Below, piece by piece: positions 1-9,507 of a DNA stretch of 11,021 bases. The DNA lies in NCBI GenBank assembly GCA_040509515.1, contig JBEVKV010000035.1, positions 1 to 11,021 on the forward strand. The letters run 5' to 3'. The stretch is from QHXN01 sp040509515. Lineage in GTDB: Bacteria; Acidobacteriota; Blastocatellia; Pyrinomonadales; Pyrinomonadaceae. Below the pieces are notes generated by a model. That model saw nothing but the letters and a program-made list of their open reading frames with translations. It did not search any database and was not told the origin of the DNA. How positions within the stretch are numbered: the stretch's first letter is position 1; every line of letters begins with the position of its first letter. The position numbers were made by a program, and so were the translations under genes.

Positions 1-35
1 GGGCGGCGAGAGGTCGCCCGCGCCCCGCCGTTTTT
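1..35 (+). terminator. Possible terminator of an upstream + strand gene
   Basis: A G+C-rich stretch with alternative short stems (for example GGCGA at 5-9 with TCGCC at 14-18, or GGCGG at 2-6 with CCGCC at 25-29) is followed by TTTTT at 31-35. This resembles an intrinsic terminator ending a gene left of the window. The stems are only 5 bp and the upstream gene is not visible, so the call is weak. Confidence 0.25.
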
Positions 36-97
36 GCGCGCGTGAGTTAAGCGGCTGTGGTGCCAACGAGTAACCCCGTCCCGCTTAATGTTTCGGT

Positions 98-126
98 TTG
101 ACAACCCGTCCGCGCCAACATATAGT
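98..126 (+). promoter_or_regulatory. Sigma70-type promoter for smc
   Basis: TTGACA at 98-103 is a perfect -35 hexamer. It is followed by a 17-nt spacer and TATAGT at 121-126, one base from the consensus -10. Transcription would start near 133, giving a leader of about 63 nt before the smc start at 196. The leader contains a small hairpin, GGGAC (150-154) and GTCCC (160-164) around a 5-nt loop. No strong Shine-Dalgarno precedes the ATG: AAAGG at 176-180 is 15 nt away, so initiation may be weak or leader-dependent. Confidence 0.75.
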
Positions 127-195
127 GTGCGTCTCCCGCAAAGGCTCTAGGGACTGTGTGTCCCGGGGTATCCGTAAAGGCCGAAAACGCTCAGC

Positions 196-4142
<3,947 letters not shown>

Positions 4143-4146
<4 letters not shown>

Positions 4147-4973
4147 GCATGGGGTTCGGGAAGTTCGCTCTCTTAACCGCCGCCGCGCTCGTCTCCGTGA
4201 CGGGCGCGGCGCTCGACGCTTCGGCGCAGAGTTCCGCGCAGCGCAAGGCGACGCCGCGCACGACGCCGACGCCCGCGGTCGAGCAGCGGCAGCCGCAGAA
4301 GGTTTCGACGAGGCCGGAGGAGGGGAAGGGGGCCGACGACGTGCCCGCGTCGGTGAGGGCGGGCGTCCCTGCGAAGCCGAAGGAAGACCCGAACGCGGCG
4401 CGCTACACTTACGAGTTCCGGCATCCGGACTTCCTCGTCTACTTCATCCACATCGAGCACGACGACGCGGGGCGCGGCCACATACGCTTCGAGCGCCGCA
4501 TGGACACCGAGCAGCTCACCGAGCCCTTCGAGCTTTCGCCCGCCGCGCTCGCGCGGGTGCGCGCGAAGTGGGAGGCGCTGGGCTTCCTCGAATCCGGGGC
4601 GAACTATCAGGGCGAGCGCACCTACCCGAGTTCGGGGCAGACGCGTCTGACGGTGCGGCGCGGCGGGCAGGAGCGGACGACCGAGTTCAACTACAGCCAG
4701 AACGCCGACGCGCAGGGGCTCGCGCAGGAGTACCGCCGCGCCTCCGAGCAGGCGCTCTTCGTCTTCGAGGTCAAGGTGGCCTTAGAGAGCCAGCCGCTCG
4801 AAACGCCCAAGCTCATCAACCGCCTCGAATCGCTCATCGCGCGCGACTACCTCTCCGACCGCCAGCAGCTCGTCCCCCTCGTCCGCGAACTCTCCGAAGA
4901 CGAGCGCGTCCCCCTCGTCGGCCGCAACCAGGCCGCCCGCATCCTCAAAAAACTAGAGAAGCTGGCACAGTAG
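4143..4973 (+). CDS. Secreted protein of unknown function downstream of smc
   Basis: The 276-aa product begins with a signal peptide: a short start, K7, hydrophobic LLTAAALVSVTGAAL, and likely cleavage after ASA near residue 28. A Pro/Thr/Arg-rich linker follows to about residue 80. Then comes a beta-rich domain (about 84-190) with YTYEFRHPDFLVYFIHI, GHIRFERRM and a helix LARVRAKWEALGFLES. The C-terminal part is helical (about 190-276). I recognise no named family; the layout loosely recalls small lipoprotein-like domains such as DUF6438, which is a guess. The GTG start at 4143 overlaps the smc TGA as GTGA, and GAGG at 4134-4137 lies 5 nt upstream. An ATG at 4149 is the alternative. The overlap suggests translational coupling to smc, although an exported product has no obvious role with SMC. 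Confidence 0.85.
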
Positions 4974-4988
4974 ACAACGCGCCGGCCG

Positions 4989-6173
4989 TCACCGCGCGGA
5001 CATGCGCGCCTCTTCCTCCGGCCGCCCGAGACAGACCTCTGGTCTGTACACATTACCCTTAGGTGGAGTGGGAGTTTTCTCGACCCAGCCTACACTTGAG
5101 TCGAGGAGGTGGAAATAGCGTCTTTGCTCATCAATGCATTCAGTCTTAATTGATCCCGGTAGGAGGTCGGGCGGCGAATTCTCCAGCACATTGAACACTA
5201 ACCTTAAGATGTTCGCCACGTCCGGAGGCAGCTTATACCCTTCTGCATCATACTGCTTCTCCATATTGCTATCCGTATTAGTTATAACCCCGTACAGGTA
5301 TAAGCCGCGTTCCGCCGGCTTCTCGCCATTAAACATGGCAAGGTTTTTGTGTTCGACGTGGTTGGCCTCCAGCGACTTGAGGTGAGCCTCGTTCAGGACC
5401 CTGCTTCCGAGATAAACACGCGCCTCGTCGGGCTGGGTCATGTCGGTCAGGTTTTTAATGTCCCAGAAGCTATGCCCCGACGGCCACGGCTTGCAATTTA
5501 GTTTATCCAACTCCTCTTTCCAGAAGACCGTGGTGCCGCTGCCCTCCGACCCGGCGTAGAACTTATATTTCCCTCCTAACCACCCCTCAATATCGCAAAT
5601 ATTTTCGAAGCGTAGTTTGCCATTCCGACTCTTCCCGAGAATATTTCCGAAGTCTCTCTCCAGCCGGGAATCCGCGTCGCCGTTACTGCTGGTGACTAGA
5701 AGCATATAGAGCGGATCAACGCCGAGGTAGACCTCGAAAACGTACTCCGGCTTTGTCCCCGGCTGCCCTTTGGCGCGCCGCCTGAGCTGGGTGATGTCCA
5801 ATCTGTTGGCGGCCATGACCAGGATGGAATTTTTCTCGAAGGCAGAGCCGAATAGCTCCGCCGCCGTCTCCGTCGGCCCTTCCAATATCGGGACGTTAAA
5901 TTTTTTAGGGTCGCTAAGGGTGTCTATGATTTTATGCGCTTGCAGGTATTTAAAAACCGTCCCGCTCCCGAGCATGATGACCTTCTCATTCATGCCTCCG
6001 GCGCCGGCACTCAGTTCGGCCAACGTGGTTCGTTTACCTGTTCGGACTCCGCCGATAAATGTCGCAGCCGCCGCGATGAGCGCCACCAAGACGGCCGCGA
6101 TGGCATTTATTCGAGCGGCCTTGATAACCGCTATGGCCTCACTCACCGGGCCGGGCTTTTTATTCTTTGTCAT
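4989..6173 (-). CDS. Membrane-anchored PstS-like substrate-binding protein, probably acquired
   Basis: The 394-aa product has a basic cytoplasmic N-terminus and one strong membrane segment (about 23-43, INAIAAVLVALIAAAATFIGG), then a large extracytoplasmic part. IMLGSGTVFKYL (66-77) and AGSEGSGTTVFWKEEL (207-222) resemble the two GSGT-type anion-binding loops of type 2 periplasmic phosphate-binding proteins (PstS family). GVDPLYMLLVTS (151-162) fits the central strand of such folds. This assignment comes from motif memory and is moderate. No pst transporter genes lie nearby, so the protein may sense or scavenge and not feed a transporter. The ATG at 6171-6173 has a strong GGGAGG 5 nt upstream. 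The gene is much lower in G+C than its neighbours except for its last 15 or so codons. It converges on the preceding + strand gene with only 15 bp between stops. Confidence 0.85.
   Translation of the reverse strand: MTKNKKPGPVSEAIAVIKAARINAIAAVLVALIAAAATFIGGVRTGKRTTLAELSAGAGGMNEKVIMLGSGTVFKYLQAHKIIDTLSDPKKFNVPILEGPTETAAELFGSAFEKNSILVMAANRLDITQLRRRAKGQPGTKPEYVFEVYLGVDPLYMLLVTSSNGDADSRLERDFGNILGKSRNGKLRFENICDIEGWLGGKYKFYAGSEGSGTTVFWKEELDKLNCKPWPSGHSFWDIKNLTDMTQPDEARVYLGSRVLNEAHLKSLEANHVEHKNLAMFNGEKPAERGLYLYGVITNTDSNMEKQYDAEGYKLPPDVANILRLVFNVLENSPPDLLPGSIKTECIDEQRRYFHLLDSSVGWVEKTPTPPKGNVYRPEVCLGRPEEEARMSAR
4994..5009. terminator. Short hairpin between convergent genes
   Basis: GCGCG (4994-4998) and CGCGC (5005-5009) enclose a 6-nt loop just past the + strand stop at 4973, inside the 3' end of the opposing gene. 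No T-run follows, so it is at best a weak or factor-dependent termination element. Confidence 0.2.
5031..5047. repeat. 7-bp inverted repeat at the composition boundary
   Basis: ACAGACC (5031-5037) and GGTCTGT (5041-5047) form a perfect 7-bp stem around TCT. It lies inside the 3' end of the low-G+C gene, at the point where base composition changes from G+C-rich (left) to much lower (right). It may be a hairpin near the gene end or chance; no matching copy was seen at the other edge near 6200. Confidence 0.4.
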
Positions 6174-6205
6174 TTAGTCCTCCCTTCAAGCAAAAAGTCT
6201 AAATG
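5045..6205. other. Low-G+C segment, likely horizontally acquired
   Basis: Base composition drops visibly here. A sample row at 5221-5280 has 27 of 60 G+C, against 38 of 60 in a typical smc row at 3541-3600. The segment coincides with nearly all of the PstS-like gene and ends where the palindrome array begins. There is no transposase, integrase or clear target-site duplication, so transfer is inferred from composition alone. Confidence 0.6.
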
Positions 6206-6209
6206 TTTG

Positions 6210-6520
6210 GCCTCGGAGGCACAGTTTTCAGCCTCCAGAGCCGGGTCACGCGATGCGGAAGCCGGAAACTGAGCCCCCGAGGCTGAAATTTGAGCCTGAT
6301 TTGTGTGAAGGTTGAGCCCCGGAGGGTCAAAGTCGAGCCCGCCGGGAGTGAAAGTCGAGCCTCCGAGGTTCGACTTTTAGCCTTGAGAGCTTCGATTTTG
6401 ACCCTCCGGGGCTCGACTTTCGGCCTCTGGAGGCTCGACTTTCAGCCTCTGGAGGCTCGGGTTTCAGCCTCCGGGGCTCACGCGAGGGGGTAAAAAGGCC
6501 GGGGCGTGAGCCTCGGAGGC
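6210..6520. repeat. Array of about 21.4-bp palindromic repeats
   Basis: This gene-free stretch between two co-directional - strand genes carries short palindromes of the type GCCTC-n-GAGGC. Cores start near 6210, 6231, 6272, 6315, 6336, 6358, 6380, 6401, 6423, 6445, 6467 and 6510. The intervals are 21-22 bp, or about twice that where one unit is decayed. Spacers read AAAGTCGAGCC in the left half (6329-6339 and 6351-6361, 22 bp apart) and its reverse complement GGCTCGACTTT in the right half (6410-6420 and 6432-6442, also 22 bp apart). The outermost cores, 6210-6220 and 6510-6520, are the identical perfect palindrome GCCTCGGAGGC exactly 300 bp apart. The regular period argues against chance. 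It is not a CRISPR: the spacers are conserved and too short. The function is unknown. Confidence 0.85.
6277..6451. repeat. Large imperfect inverted repeat centred on 6364
   Basis: The array as a whole has dyad symmetry about position 6364. The inner arms 6351-6363 and 6365-6377 match at 12 of 13 positions (the exception is G-T). The middle arms 6314-6331 and 6397-6414 are perfect 18-bp complements (GAGCCCCGGAGGGTCAAA and TTTGACCCTCCGGGGCTC), and pairing extends outward to about 6306/6422 with few mismatches. The outer arms 6277-6296 and 6432-6451 pair with a few mismatches. Internal loops fall at about 6338-6348 and 6297-6305. As RNA or single-stranded DNA this could fold into one hairpin of about 175 nt. 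Confidence 0.8.
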
Positions 6521-6554
6521 TGAGAGTTGACCTGTGTGGGCCGGGAGTCGGGGT

Positions 6555-7037
6555 TTATTGCTTGTCGAGTTCCGTCTTGTCGGCCGGGGCGGGGCGGGAC
6601 TTGCGCGCGAAGCGCTGGCCGAGGGCGTCGAGCGCGCCGTCGAGGGCGGGGCCTTTGCCGGCGGCGCGCGCGAACTGGTAGACGAGCAGCGCCGAGGCGT
6701 AAGCCTCGCCGCCGACCGCCATGTAGGTGTCTTCGACAAGCTCGGTCAGTTGCGAGAGCGCGGCCATGATGGGCGCGAGCCCGTCGAGCAACTCCACGTC
6801 CTTGCGCATCTCCGCCACGTCGAAGGAGCGCGGCAGGATATCCTCATTCTGCTCGGCGACGGTGAGCGCCTGCGTGACGAAGCCGCGGCTCTTGTCGCCC
6901 ATTTTCAAGAGCGTGCGCCGCTCCTCGGGCGTCAGGTCGATGAGGAAGGGAAGTTTGGTGCGGATGATGTTGATGGCGTCAAGCACGGCTTGACGGTCGG
7001 TCTGCGAGAGGGTCGCGCTGACGCGGTTGTCGGGCAT
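6555..7037 (-). CDS. Conserved helical protein of unknown function
   Basis: The 160-aa product is soluble, without signal peptide or membrane segment, and predicted almost wholly helical. Notable stretches are LDAINIIRTKLPFLIDLTPEER, LLKMGDKSRGFVTQALTVAEQ, LPRSFDVAEMRKDVELL and TELVEDTYMAVGGEAYASALLVYQ, ending in a charged flexible tail. I recall similar uncharacterised proteins of about 150 aa in Acidobacteriota, Bacteroidota and Cyanobacteria sharing the D-x-x-KLPFL and MGDKS-x-x-FV motifs, but no function is known to me. The start at 7037 is chosen because GGAGG (complement of 7045-7049) lies 7 nt upstream and homologues as I recall them begin here. An in-frame extension to 7202 would add a low-complexity Arg-rich sequence and is unlikely to be translated. 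The stop is at 6555-6557. Confidence 0.88.
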   Translation of the reverse strand: MPDNRVSATLSQTDRQAVLDAINIIRTKLPFLIDLTPEERRTLLKMGDKSRGFVTQALTVAEQNEDILPRSFDVAEMRKDVELLDGLAPIMAALSQLTELVEDTYMAVGGEAYASALLVYQFARAAGKGPALDGALDALGQRFARKSRPAPADKTELDKQ

Positions 7038-7050
7038 TGTGTGTCCTCCG

Positions 7051-7085
7051 CGCGCGGCGCTTCGCGGGTCTGAGGTCGCCGCGCG
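7051..7085 (-). promoter_or_regulatory. Leader stem-loop next to the Shine-Dalgarno
   Basis: CGCGCGGCG (7051-7059) and CGCCGCGCG (7077-7085) are perfect 9-bp arms around a 17-nt loop. They end one base before the GGAGG of the downstream 160-aa gene. In the transcript this stem would sit directly against the ribosome binding site and could influence initiation. Such stems also arise easily in very G+C-rich sequence. Confidence 0.4.
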
Positions 7086-7106
7086 GCTCTGGCGTTGATG
7101 AGAGGC

Positions 7107-7126
7107 CGGGCGGTTGAGTCCGCCCG
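7107..7126 (-). promoter_or_regulatory. Second leader stem-loop
   Basis: CGGGCGG (7107-7113) and CCGCCCG (7120-7126) form a perfect 7-bp stem with a 6-nt loop, in the presumed 5' leader of the 160-aa protein gene. With the stem at 7051-7085 it makes a two-hairpin leader of about 120 nt. It matches no riboswitch class I recognise. Confidence 0.35.
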
Positions 7127-7163
7127 AACGCTTCGCCCCCGGTGCTCGAAAAAAAACGCGGGC

Positions 7164-7191
7164 ACGATAGCACACGCCCCGCCGCCCACAA
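7164..7191 (-). promoter_or_regulatory. Candidate promoter for the 160-aa protein gene
   Basis: On the minus strand TATCGT (complement of 7164-7169) is preceded by TGC, an extended -10 element. TTGTGG (complement of 7186-7191) lies 16 nt further upstream as a weak -35. It would give a leader of about 120 nt ahead of the start at 7037. Both hexamers deviate from consensus, so this is tentative. Confidence 0.35.
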
Positions 7192-7202
7192 AGCATTTTC
7201 AC

Positions 7203-7404
7203 GACGCGGCCGGGACGAAGCGCAGCGCGCGGGCGGGATTTTCAGCGGGCCGCCGTGTGCCGTAACGGGCAGACGCCTGTGCCGGGTTCCATTATAAAAC
7301 TCGGCAGCGCCGGGCGGGTGAGCCAGGGCAACTGACCCAACCTGTGCGGCGGGCTCGGGTTGAAACCGACTCGCCTCGCTTGGCGCCAGAATGATGCGGG
7401 CGCG
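7203..7404. other. Intergenic region without a supported gene
   Basis: About 200 bp between the candidate promoter of the 160-aa gene and the stop of the acetyltransferase gene. No reading frame here has a credible start and ribosome binding site. It holds a possible weak terminator near 7291-7312 and otherwise nothing I can interpret. Confidence 0.5.
7291..7312 (-). terminator. Weak candidate terminator of the six-gene run
   Basis: On the minus strand CGGC-GCT-GCCG (complement of 7302-7312) is followed by AGTTTTATAAT. A short stem followed by T-rich sequence lies about 90 bp past the acetyltransferase stop and could end the six-gene transcript. The stem is only 4 bp. The same bases also read as a perfect -10 (TATAAT, complement of 7291-7296), but without a -35, so the assignment is uncertain. 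Confidence 0.25.
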
Positions 7405-7941
7405 TTATCGCAGCGACTTCCGCATCGGCACGAACTCGATCCGCACGCCGTCGCCGATGTCGTACCCGACGCGCTCGTCGCCCTCGTAGCCGCAAGCCTC
7501 GTACAACCTGACGCCCGGGAGCGTCGCCATCAGCTCGGCCGAGCGGAAGCCGCGCGCCCCGGCTTCGCCCTCGCACGCCGAGAGAATCGCGCGGGCTATC
7601 CCTTGCCTCGCGTAGTCGGGGTGGACGAAGAAGGCGCGGATTTTGGCGGGCTCCGAGGCGGGGTCTAGCTCGCCCGCGTCGCGCGCGGCGTAACGGTCGC
7701 CGCCGAAAAGCGTCCTCCTCCTGCTCCACCCGCCGCAGCCGATTAACGTCCCCGCGCGTTCGGCGACGAAGTACGTCCCGTCGAGAATCAGTTCCGTGTC
7801 GACGCCGAAGACCGCCGCGACCGCCGCCTCGATCTGGCGTTCGGAGTAGTCTCCGCGGCTCAAGCCACGCGCGGACGATTCGATGAGACTCTCTATCGCC
7901 GGCCTGTCGTCGAGGGTCGCTTTCCTGATGACGTAGTCCAT
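7405..7941 (-). CDS. GNAT-family N-acetyltransferase
   Basis: The 178-aa protein should transfer an acetyl group from acetyl-CoA to an amine; the substrate is unknown. The N-terminus IRKATLDDRPAIESLI is the typical first strand and helix of a GNAT fold. The core strand and pyrophosphate loop read IRAFFVHPDYARQGIARAIL (101-120), with R/Q-x-x-G-x-A as RQGIA. ELMATLPGVRLYEACGYEGDER (136-157) is the usual C-terminal motif with the Tyr that acts as general acid in many members. Its length is normal for the family. The ATG at 7941 has GAGG 4 nt upstream and begins 6 bp after the stop of the sulfotransferase-like gene, so it is the last gene of the run. Family assignment is firm, function open. Confidence 0.92.
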   Translation of the reverse strand: MDYVIRKATLDDRPAIESLIESSARGLSRGDYSERQIEAAVAAVFGVDTELILDGTYFVAERAGTLIGCGGWSRRRTLFGGDRYAARDAGELDPASEPAKIRAFFVHPDYARQGIARAILSACEGEAGARGFRSAELMATLPGVRLYEACGYEGDERVGYDIGDGVRIEFVPMRKSLR

Positions 7942-7947
7942 ACGGCC

Positions 7948-8841
7948 TCACGCCGTCCATCTGGCCCGGAGCGCGGCGACCTCTTCGGGCGTGAAGAAGT
8001 GGCGCGTGTATTTTGAACCGAGCATGTCTTCGACGTAAGCCTCCGGGAGCTTGAGCGCGTCGAGAAACTTCCGGTAGGTCGCGCCGTAGGGTTTGAGCGA
8101 CGAGACGTTTTTCGGCGCGAGCGAAAGCCCACGGACGCCGAGGAACTCTTCGACGCACTTCGCCTTCGCCCCGTCCTCAAGGTCGGAACGCATGACGAGG
8201 ATTTCGTAACGGCCGGCGTCGATGCGCCGGTGGCCGGCCCCGCGCGGGAACTCGTAGTCGTAAACGTCGACGCCCAACACGGGCTTGAACTCGATGTCGA
8301 ACCAGTCGAGCGCGCGGCGGTGGTCGAACCTGTCGTGAAACTCGCCCAGCAGCCTCGACAGCGTCACGCGCTCGTGCGCGTCGTGCGTCCCCCACAGGGC
8401 GTCGAGGGTTTGGAAATAGAACGAGACGTTCCTGCCAATCGGCTCGCGAACCATGGTGATGATTTTGGCCCTGTGGCCGGGTCTGATGACGCCCTCGAAG
8501 AGAGTCGCGCCGATGATGTCCGTGTCCATCTGGAAGCCCGCCGGCCCGCTCGCTCTAACTTTGGAGCGCAGCCGGCGGATGTTGTCCGGGTTCATCATGT
8601 GAACCTGAAAGACGTTCAGCCCGGCGTCCGCCAGCGCGTCCGTGACGGCCGTTGAGCCCACCTTCGACATCAGGTAGACGAGCACGGGCGGGCGGCGGCC
8701 CTCGACGCACCGCCTGACGGCTTCGAGACACTCGCGCCTCCTGCGCCGTCGCCAGCGCAGCACGCCGAGCGCGGCCCACGCCCGCCAGCACCCGTCGCCG
8801 AGTCGCGTGTGACGACCTCCCGAAATCAATCGTCCGCCCAC
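7948..8841 (-). CDS. Sulfotransferase-like protein, capsular polysaccharide synthesis type
   Basis: The 297-aa protein (as annotated) has the hallmarks of a PAPS-dependent sulfotransferase fold. VYLMSKVGSTAVTDAL (55-70) is the 5'-phosphosulfate loop. MVREPIGRNVSFYFQ (130-144) matches the 3'-phosphate motif with R132 and S140. LDWFDIEFKPVLGVDVYDY (178-196) and GSKYTRHFFTPEE (275-287) resemble the 'putative capsular polysaccharide synthesis' family (PF10364, NKWYS), by recollection. It may sulfate a surface glycan, but no glycan genes are nearby. The start is uncertain. GTG at 8841 has no Shine-Dalgarno and gives an Arg-rich N-terminus (RRRRRR at 31-36); an in-frame GTG at 8763 would remove 26 residues and leave every motif. 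It follows the DUF4087-like gene by 13 bp. Confidence 0.87.
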   Translation of the reverse strand: MGGRLISGGRHTRLGDGCWRAWAALGVLRWRRRRRRECLEAVRRCVEGRRPPVLVYLMSKVGSTAVTDALADAGLNVFQVHMMNPDNIRRLRSKVRASGPAGFQMDTDIIGATLFEGVIRPGHRAKIITMVREPIGRNVSFYFQTLDALWGTHDAHERVTLSRLLGEFHDRFDHRRALDWFDIEFKPVLGVDVYDYEFPRGAGHRRIDAGRYEILVMRSDLEDGAKAKCVEEFLGVRGLSLAPKNVSSLKPYGATYRKFLDALKLPEAYVEDMLGSKYTRHFFTPEEVAALRARWTA

Positions 8842-8854
8842 GATAAAAATCCGC

Positions 8855-9280
8855 TCACTCGAAGCCCCATCGCTTCAGCGCGCGGTCGCGCCGGCAGGCC
8901 GAGAGCGGGCGCGCGCGTGCGCTCTCGATTGCGAGCACCCTCTGCTCTTCGCGGTTGACCCTCACCCGCATGCACGCGCAGCCGTGGCCGTAATGCCCGT
9001 TGGTCTCGACCCACTGTTTGGGGGTGAAGCTCGGCCAGTCGCCCTCGGCTTGATGACCGCCCTGCACGCTGATGATCCACTCGGCGTCGCGGTCGTGAAG
9101 TGAAGCGTTGGCGGGCGTCGGGTTGCTGAACCAGCCGCAGCGCGTCTCGGCCGGCGCGGGCGCGGAGGCGGGCGTCGCGTGCGGGCGTGCGGGCGCGACC
9201 GCCAGCGCGACGAACAGCAGCGCGACGAACAGCAGCGAGCCGGCGAGCGGCAGCCGAAGTCTTAAGAGTCTCATGTTCAT
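8855..9280 (-). CDS. Secreted DUF4087-like protein
   Basis: A small exported protein of 141 aa. It has a basic start (RLLRLRLPLAG), a hydrophobic stretch SLLFVALLFVALAVA and an Ala/Pro linker. A compact domain follows, starting ETRCGWFSNPTPANASLHDRDAEW and continuing with VQGGHQAEGDWP, WVETNGHYGHGCACMRVRV and SARARPLSACRRDRALKRW. From memory these match the uncharacterised DUF4087 family with its RCGW and YGxGCAC motifs. Four cysteines in the mature domain could form two disulfides, consistent with a periplasmic location. Three ATGs lie close together (9283, 9280, 9274). The one at 9280 is chosen because GGGAG (complement of 9286-9290) then sits 5 nt away instead of 2. It lies within the six-gene run; function is unknown. 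Confidence 0.88.
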   Translation of the reverse strand: MNMRLLRLRLPLAGSLLFVALLFVALAVAPARPHATPASAPAPAETRCGWFSNPTPANASLHDRDAEWIISVQGGHQAEGDWPSFTPKQWVETNGHYGHGCACMRVRVNREEQRVLAIESARARPLSACRRDRALKRWGFE

Positions 9281-9287
9281 CATCTCT

Positions 9288-9327
9288 CCCGCCCGGCGTG
9301 CGGACGCTTCGTCACCGGCCGGGCGGG
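9288..9327 (-). promoter_or_regulatory. Inverted repeat masking the DUF4087-like gene's ribosome binding site
   Basis: CCCGCCCGGC (9288-9297) and GCCGGGCGGG (9318-9327) are perfect 10-bp arms separated by 20 nt, in the only long gap of the operon. In the transcript the second arm includes the GGG of the GGGAG Shine-Dalgarno. The stem could therefore limit translation of the secreted protein or stabilise the cut mRNA. There is no T-run for a classical terminator. Confidence 0.45.
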
Positions 9328-9346
9328 TTTCGCCGGTCTCAGAAGT

Positions 9347-9493
9347 CTACTCGAAGAAGTTGCGGCCGCGTCCCTTGTTCTCCTTGCGCCAGACGCGGAA
9401 GAAGACGACGACCGCCGCGACCGCGGCGACCAGCAGCACCCCCATCAGTATCAGCGTCAGCATCAGCCCCGCGTTGTCGGCGTCTACGTTCAT
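9347..9493 (-). CDS. Small single-pass membrane protein
   Basis: A 48-codon gene: an acidic N-terminus MNVDADNAG, one hydrophobic segment (about 9-32, LMLTLILMGVLLVAAVAAVV) and a basic tail RVWRKENKGRGRNFFE. The positive tail predicts N-out, C-in topology. The ATG (complement of 9491-9493) is preceded by GGAGAG (complement of 9497-9502) 3 nt away, in the 14-bp gap after the hydrolase stop. G/C-rich third positions support coding. Spacing puts it inside the operon, between the hydrolase and the DUF4087-like protein. I recognise no family. It could be a small subunit or regulator of a membrane enzyme, but nothing in the sequence decides this. Confidence 0.72.
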   Translation of the reverse strand: MNVDADNAGLMLTLILMGVLLVAAVAAVVVFFRVWRKENKGRGRNFFE

Positions 9494-9507
9494 CGACTCT
9501 CCTTTTT

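Noticed and set aside
6290..6493. A + strand reading frame of 67 codons across the palindrome array
   Set aside because: It consists of translated repeats (recurring KVEP-, LALRAS- and RLDF-like peptides), lacks a ribosome binding site and exists only because the repeat units contain no stops.
6210..6520. CRISPR array
   Set aside because: Units are about 21 bp with conserved spacers and there are no unique 30-40 bp spacers or cas genes.
6210..6520. parS-type partition site linked to SMC
   Set aside because: The units do not resemble the conserved parS palindrome (TGTTTCACGTGAAACA), and no parA or parB is present.
7038..7202. N-terminal extension of the 160-aa protein to 7202
   Set aside because: The added sequence is Arg-rich low complexity, crosses the candidate promoter and leader stems, and the start at 7037 has a good Shine-Dalgarno.
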